A stretch of 64,000 bases of DNA, taken from an uncultured Eubacteriales bacterium. GTDB taxonomy: Bacteria; Bacillota; Clostridia; Oscillospirales; Oscillospiraceae. The stretch covers positions 1 to 64,000 of the forward strand of contig CAKTLJ010000006.1 in assembly GCA_934572535.1 (NCBI GenBank), read 5' to 3'. A program made the position numbers and the translations under genes. The stretch's first letter is position 1. The number at the start of each line of letters is the position of its first letter. Below are positions 59,650 through 64,000 of this stretch, piece after piece. The notes beneath the pieces are model-generated. The model was not told where the DNA came from. It saw only the letters and a list, made by a program, of their open reading frames with translations, and did no database searches.

Positions 59650-60708
59650 TCAGTTCACCAGCTTTATTACGTCGCTGAAGGTCACAACGATCATCAGCAG
59701 GATGAGCAGGAGGAAGCCTCCCGCATTGAGATAGGCCTCGTACTTGGGGTCGATGGGCCGACGGGTCAGCAGATACCAGAGCTCGCTGACCAGCAGCAGG
59801 AAGACCCGGCCGCCGTCCAGGGCGGGGATCGGCAGCATATTCATGATGGCCAGGTTCACGGCGATGAGGGCGATGATATAGCAGACATTGCGCAGGCCGT
59901 TGGCCACGGAGCTGCTCTGGCTGCCTGCCTCCCCCAGGTAGGTCACGATGCCCACGGGGCCGGACATGTCCTGCAAGCCCACCTGGCCGCTGACCAGCAT
60001 ACCCAAGCCGGTCCAGACCGACCGGGCAAAGTAGAGGCAGGTCTTCCAGCTCTGCGTCAGGACGCCCAGGGGGGTGGCCTTCTCCGTGTCGAAATAGAGG
60101 CCGTACATGGTCACCGTCTTCCCCTCCACCGTGTATTCCCGGAGGTTCAGGGGCAGGTCGTGGAGCGTCACCCGCTCCCCGCTGCGCTCCACCACCAGGT
60201 CCTTGGTCTGGCCCTGGGCGGTGGAGAGGCAGGCAGACACGTCGGAGTACACGCGGACCTTTTTCCCGTTGATCTCCAGGATGCGGTCCCCCGGCATCAG
60301 GCCGTTCTCTCCGGCGCAGGGGAAGTCCTCCACGAAGTCCTTCACCACCGGCACAACATAGCTTCCGGCGGAGGTGAAGAGGATGGCCACCAGGAGAAAT
60401 CCCGCCAGGAAGTTGAAGGCCGACCCGGCCACCAAGATCACGATCTTCTTCCAGGGCGACTTGGTCGAAAAGGACCGGGGAGACTCACTCTTCTCGTTCT
60501 CCCCTTCCATGGCGCAGTAGCCGCCGATGGGGAAGGCGCGCAGGGAGTAGAGGGTCTCCCCTCTCTGCCTGGTGAAGAGGGCCGGGCCCATGCCGATGGC
60601 AAACTCGTTGACCTGAACGTCCAGCTTTTTGGCCGCCAGGAAATGGCCCGCCTCGTGAACGGCGATGAGCAGGCCGAAGAGAAGGACACCGATGATGATA
60701 TAGAGCAA
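59650..60708 (-). CDS. rseP: RIP metalloprotease RseP
   Basis: A 352-residue intramembrane site-2 protease that cleaves membrane-bound regulators, for example anti-sigma factors. Zinc motif AVHEAGHFLAAKKLD (His18, Glu19, His22), a single PDZ domain (about 125-200) with GLMPGDRILEINGKKVR, and the third ligand in MLPIPALDGGRVF. I choose the TTG at 60708: GAGGTG stands six bases before it and the protein then begins MLYIIIGVLLFGLLIAVHE as is typical; upstream codons overlap that site. Confidence 0.94.
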   Translation of the reverse strand: MLYIIIGVLLFGLLIAVHEAGHFLAAKKLDVQVNEFAIGMGPALFTRQRGETLYSLRAFPIGGYCAMEGENEKSESPRSFSTKSPWKKIVILVAGSAFNFLAGFLLVAILFTSAGSYVVPVVKDFVEDFPCAGENGLMPGDRILEINGKKVRVYSDVSACLSTAQGQTKDLVVERSGERVTLHDLPLNLREYTVEGKTVTMYGLYFDTEKATPLGVLTQSWKTCLYFARSVWTGLGMLVSGQVGLQDMSGPVGIVTYLGEAGSQSSSVANGLRNVCYIIALIAVNLAIMNMLPIPALDGGRVFLLLVSELWYLLTRRPIDPKYEAYLNAGGFLLLILLMIVVTFSDVIKLVN

Positions 60709-60797
60709 ATTGGTCACCTCGCGTGGGTCGTTCTGAGAAAGCGCGATCCTCGCTGCCTCAGGAAAAGCGGATGGGAGCCGTCCGGGACGCGCTGCGC

Positions 60798-61952
60798 TCA
60801 CCGCGCCGCGCAGAATTCCTCCGCCGCGGCCCGGGCCCGTTTGTCCGCCCGGTGGATGGCGTCCAGGGTGAGGGGCTCCTCCCTGGGTACCGCGGTCAGG
60901 GCGTGTTCCACCGCCCGGGGAATGTCCGGGAAGGAGATCTTCTCCTCCAGGAATCTGGCCACCGCCACCTCGTTGGCCCCGTTCAGAATGGCCGGGGCCG
61001 TGCCGCCCTCCTTGGCTGCCTCGATGGCCAGGGCCAGGCAGCGGAAGGCCTCCGTGTCGGGGCGGGCAAAGGTCAGGCTCCCGCAGGAGAGCAGGTCCAG
61101 CTCCTTGGCGGGACCGGTCGTTCGCTCCGGCCAGGACAGGGCGTACTGGATGGGCAGGCGCATGTCGGGGCTGCCCAGCTGGGCAATGACGCTGTTATCA
61201 CAGTATTCCACCGCGGAGTGCAGTATGCTCTCCCGATGGACCAAGATCTGAATTTTTTCCGGGGGAACGTCAAAAAGGGACATGGCCTCCAAAAGCTCCA
61301 GCCCCTTGTTCATCAAGGTGGCCGAGTCGATGGTGACCTTGGCCCCCATGGACCAGTTCGGGTGCTTGAGGGCGCGGGCCGGGGTGACCGCCTCCAGCGC
61401 CTGCCGGGTCCAGCCGAAGAAGGGACCGCCGGAGGCGGTCAGGAGGATGCGCTTGATCTCCTTGTGCGCGCTGCCCTGAAGGCTCTGGAAGATGGCCGAG
61501 TGCTCGGAGTCCACGGGGACGATCTCCGCCCCCTTCTCCTTGGCCCGCCCCATCACCAGAGGCCCGGCGCAGACCAGGGTCTCCTTGTTGGCCAGGGCAA
61601 TGCGCTTGCCTTCGTCGATGGCGGCCAGGGTGGGCTCCAGCCCGGCGATGCCCACCAGGGCTGTGACCACCGTGTCTGCCTCCGGCAGGGAGGCCACCGC
61701 CAGGACGCCCTCCTCCCCGGCCAGGACCCGGATGTCGGTGTCCGCCAGCCGCGCCTGTAAAGCAGCAGCGGCGGCAGCATCCGCCGCCGCCACGAGAATG
61801 GGCTTGAAAATACGAGCCTGCTGCTCCAACAGGTCAACGCTCTTGTTGGCCGTCAGCGCGGCCACACGGATGCCACAGCTCTCAGCGACGTCCAGGGTCT
61901 GGGTGCCGATGGAGCCGGTGGAGCCGAGAATAGAAATGCTGCGTTGGATCAT
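60798..61952 (-). CDS. dxr: 1-deoxy-D-xylulose 5-phosphate reductoisomerase
   Basis: Dxr makes MEP from DXP with NADPH, the committed step of the isoprenoid pathway. The 384-residue protein shows GSTGSIGTQTLDV, IALANKETLVCAG, VPVDSEHSAIFQ, LTASGGPFFG and HPNWSMGAKVTIDSATLMNK. Its pathway partner ispG lies two genes downstream and uppS two genes upstream. Confidence 0.97.
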   Translation of the reverse strand: MIQRSISILGSTGSIGTQTLDVAESCGIRVAALTANKSVDLLEQQARIFKPILVAAADAAAAAALQARLADTDIRVLAGEEGVLAVASLPEADTVVTALVGIAGLEPTLAAIDEGKRIALANKETLVCAGPLVMGRAKEKGAEIVPVDSEHSAIFQSLQGSAHKEIKRILLTASGGPFFGWTRQALEAVTPARALKHPNWSMGAKVTIDSATLMNKGLELLEAMSLFDVPPEKIQILVHRESILHSAVEYCDNSVIAQLGSPDMRLPIQYALSWPERTTGPAKELDLLSCGSLTFARPDTEAFRCLALAIEAAKEGGTAPAILNGANEVAVARFLEEKISFPDIPRAVEHALTAVPREEPLTLDAIHRADKRARAAAEEFCAAR

Positions 61953-61965
61953 ACGTATTCGCCTC

Positions 61966-62781
61966 TTATTTGAACGCAGGGATCCACGTCATCAGGATCT
62001 CGATCAGGGGCGCGCAGAAGATCACGCTGTCGAACCGGTCCAGCACACCGCCGTGACCGGGCAGCAGATGACCGAAGTCCTTGATGTCCCGGGTTCGTTT
62101 GATGTAGGAGAAGAAGAGGTCGCCCACCTGGGACAGCGCCGCGCCCAGAATGCCGTAGACGGCCAGGAAGTAGTAGTTTACGGTCACGTCGGTGATCTTA
62201 TGGAAGATCAGACCGTAGAGCAGGCAGAGCACCACGCCGCCCACCAGACCGCCGATGGAGCCCTCCACCGTCTTGTGGGGGGAGAGTTTGGGGGCCAGCT
62301 TGCGCTTGCCCAGGTACTTGCCAGTGAGCATGGCCGCCGCGTCCACCATGAAGGGCAGGGCGATGGGCAGCAGGACGCAGGCGGTGCGGAGCTTACCATC
62401 CAGCATCCCCATGCGGACAAGGGAGGACAGGGCGTAGGAGATCAGCAGGGCGAAGAAGAAAGCGCCGCCCACCCGCTCGATCTTTACCCTCCGTCCGCTG
62501 GCGACCGCCTCCGCAAAGACCAGGACCAGGTAGACCAGCAGGGTGGTCAGGGCGACCACACGGCGCTCTCCGGCGTAGACCCAGAATGGGGTGGCGATGG
62601 CCAGAACGGCGGTATACAGGGCGATGCGGGGGTGGTTCATGCCGATGGCATGCATGGCCTCATAGGTGCCCACCGCCGCCAGAATGGCGATCATGGTGGG
62701 GGTAAAGGGCTTAGGCAGCACGAAGAGCATCACCAGGATCAGAGGGATGCCCACACATGCCACAATAATTCGATTTTTCAT
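61966..62781 (-). CDS. cdsA: Phosphatidate cytidylyltransferase
   Basis: CdsA makes CDP-diacylglycerol for phospholipid synthesis. The 271-residue protein has seven or eight membrane helices and ends in the signature [20 protein letters not shown] followed by GVLDRFDS. It precedes dxr by 13 bases. Confidence 0.95.
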   Translation of the reverse strand: MKNRIIVACVGIPLILVMLFVLPKPFTPTMIAILAAVGTYEAMHAIGMNHPRIALYTAVLAIATPFWVYAGERRVVALTTLLVYLVLVFAEAVASGRRVKIERVGGAFFFALLISYALSSLVRMGMLDGKLRTACVLLPIALPFMVDAAAMLTGKYLGKRKLAPKLSPHKTVEGSIGGLVGGVVLCLLYGLIFHKITDVTVNYYFLAVYGILGAALSQVGDLFFSYIKRTRDIKDFGHLLPGHGGVLDRFDSVIFCAPLIEILMTWIPAFK

Positions 62782-62856
62782 CGGATGGACCTTCCTTTCT
62801 GCGTTGTCACGCAGCGCTTGGAACCTGGATCCCGTTCTTGGGTGCGGATGCAGGTC

Positions 62857-63609
62857 TTAAATACCGCCGAACCGGCGGCTTCTCTTTTGATAGTCAATGA
62901 TGGCCTCGTTGAGGACCTTGCCGTCAAAGTCCGGCCAGAGCACGTCGGTGAAGTAGAACTCCGAATACGCCGACTGCCAGGGCAGGAAGTTGGACAGGCG
63001 CAGCTCGCCGCTGGGCCGGATGATCAGGTCGGGATCGGGGACGCCCCTGCTGTCCAGATAGGCGGAGAAGGCCGCCTCGTCCAGCGCCTCGGCCTCGACC
63101 CGGCCCTCGGCCGCGTCCTTGGCCCACGCCTTCGCCGCCCGGATGATCTCATCCCGGCCGCCGTAGTTCAGGCAGACGTTGATCTGATACTTGGCGTCCA
63201 CCCGTTCGCCCACGGAGACCGTCTCCAGGCAGAGGGCGCGAAGCTCCTCCGGCAGGGCTGTGACGTCCCCCAGGAAGCGGATGCGGAAGCCGTCCCTCTG
63301 CATCTTCTCCAGGGCCTCCAGCAGATACTTCCGCAGAAGGTCCATGATGGCGGAGACCTCCTCGGCAGGGCGCTTCCAGTTCTCCGTGGAGAAGGCGTAG
63401 ACGGTCAGGTACGGGATGCCGAGATCCCGGCAGTGGTAGGCAATGGTGCGGAAGGTCTCCGCACCGGCGGCGTGCCCGGCGGTGCGAGGCAGACCGCGCT
63501 TCTTGGCCCAGCGGCCGTTGCCGTCCATAATGATAGCGATATGCTTCGGCAGGCGGGAGAGGTCGAGCGCCGCCTCCCCCGCCTGTTTTTTCGTTCTGAA
63601 AAATGCCAT
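62857..63609 (-). CDS. uppS: Undecaprenyl diphosphate synthase (isoprenyl transferase)
   Basis: UppS condenses eight isopentenyl units onto farnesyl diphosphate to give the wall-lipid carrier. The 250-residue protein has HIAIIMDGNGRWAKKRGLPR with the catalytic Asp29, YAFSTENWKRP, LNYGGRDEI and DLIIRPSGELRLSNFLPWQ. It sits between frr and cdsA as usual. Confidence 0.96.
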   Translation of the reverse strand: MAFFRTKKQAGEAALDLSRLPKHIAIIMDGNGRWAKKRGLPRTAGHAAGAETFRTIAYHCRDLGIPYLTVYAFSTENWKRPAEEVSAIMDLLRKYLLEALEKMQRDGFRIRFLGDVTALPEELRALCLETVSVGERVDAKYQINVCLNYGGRDEIIRAAKAWAKDAAEGRVEAEALDEAAFSAYLDSRGVPDPDLIIRPSGELRLSNFLPWQSAYSEFYFTDVLWPDFDGKVLNEAIIDYQKRSRRFGGI

Positions 63610-63619
63610 GGTCAGCCGG

Positions 63620-64000
63620 TCACACTGCCATCAGTTCGGCTTCCTTCTTTGCGGTCAGGTCGTCGATCTCCTTGATGCGCTTGTCCGTGACCTTTTGCAG
63701 ATCCTTTTCGTATTCCTTCAGGTCGTCCTCGGTGATCTCGGACTTCTTTTCCATGGCCTTCAGCTTATCCATGGCGTCCCGGCGGATGTTGCGGATGGCG
63801 ACCTTGCCGTTTTCGCCGAACTTCTTCACCTGCTTGGTCAGTTCCTTACGGCGCTCCTCGGTGAGCTGGGGGAAGTTCAGGCGGATGACCTTGCCGTCGT
63901 TCTGGGGGTTGATGCCCAGCTCGGAGGTCAGGATGGCCTTCTCAATGGCCTTCAGCAGGGTGGCGTCCCAGGGCTGGATGACCAGGGTGCGGGGGTCGGG
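63620..64000 (-). CDS. frr: Ribosome recycling factor, 5'-truncated
   Basis: The C-terminal 126 residues of RRF, which with EF-G splits terminated ribosomes. The frame is open to the window edge. Visible parts are [44 protein letters not shown] and the C-terminal helix with [17 protein letters not shown]. The gene starts the visible part of the frr-to-polC cluster. Confidence 0.96.
   Translation of the reverse strand, partial: PDPRTLVIQPWDATLLKAIEKAILTSELGINPQNDGKVIRLNFPQLTEERRKELTKQVKKFGENGKVAIRNIRRDAMDKLKAMEKKSEITEDDLKEYEKDLQKVTDKRIKEIDDLTAKKEAELMAV

Noticed and set aside
54466..61251. A 6.8-kb open frame on the plus strand across polC, ispG and rseP
   Set aside because: It is antisense to three certain genes and arises from G/C third positions. 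Composition is Gly/Val/His/Leu-rich and it has no family motif or ribosome-binding site.

Overview
The window is core chromosome of a high-GC, low-mobility Firmicute, most likely a Clostridia member of the Oscillospiraceae (Flavonifractor/Oscillibacter/Lawsonibacter type). Supporting signs are a PolC-type DNA polymerase III, a WalRK system with YycH/YycI-like partners, RqcH, Mini-RNase III, RnpM/YlxQ, a zinc-type L33, a single-chain pyruvate:ferredoxin oxidoreductase, many TTG/GTG starts behind AGGAGG sites, and heavy G/C third positions. This placement is inference from gene content; there is no rRNA gene to check it. I see no insertion sequence, phage gene, CRISPR array or tRNA.

Layout. 1-1 kb: end of a riboflavin operon (GTP cyclohydrolase II, ribH). 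1-4.8 kb: minus-strand ABC-F ATPase with a leader hairpin, an orphan plus-strand short transcript carrying two mini-ORFs, then an RNA methyltransferase and a flavin reductase. 4.9-11 kb: minus-strand redox operon of a double RnfB-type polyferredoxin, PFOR and a GltA/NfnB-like flavoprotein. 11.3-14.4 kb: an orphan polytopic permease and an LCP cell-wall ligase. 14.6-23 kb: the rimP-nusA-rnpM-ylxQ-infB-rbfA-nrnA-truB-ribF operon. 23-29 kb: a CLC antiporter, then dusB with an ECF sigma/anti-sigma pair, and an EF-G paralogue. 29-34 kb: Nudix-walR-walK-yycH-yycI. 34-39.6 kb: a small unknown gene, murA, rlmH, a phosphohexomutase and a DacF-type carboxypeptidase. 39.6-42.6 kb: a PadR/SEDS pair and a cysteine desulfurase.

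42.6-50.4 kb: argS with a DUF1934 protein, two unknown genes, rqcH-mrnC, and a ruvX-udp-DUF1847 operon. 50.5-54.3 kb: rpmG-secE-nusG-rplK-rplA followed by rplJ-rplL with an L10 leader. 54.4-64 kb: the minus-strand frr-uppS-cdsA-dxr-rseP-ispG-polC cluster, cut by the window edge in frr.

The themes are translation and its quality control (infB, rbfA, rqcH, EF-G paralogue, ribosomal proteins), envelope synthesis and its sensing (walRK, murA, LCP, DacF, uppS, dxr, cdsA) and low-potential electron transfer. The most unusual signal is a recurring leader architecture: a short ORF with its own ribosome-binding site whose stop codon lies inside or a few bases before an intrinsic-terminator-like hairpin. 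It is clearest upstream of rpmG-secE-nusG (50.5-50.8 kb), is repeated in weaker form before murA, and appears without a downstream gene at 3.1-3.3 kb. This suggests ribosome-controlled attenuators that I do not recognise as described. A second novelty candidate is the soluble eight-cluster double-RnfB ferredoxin beside PFOR.
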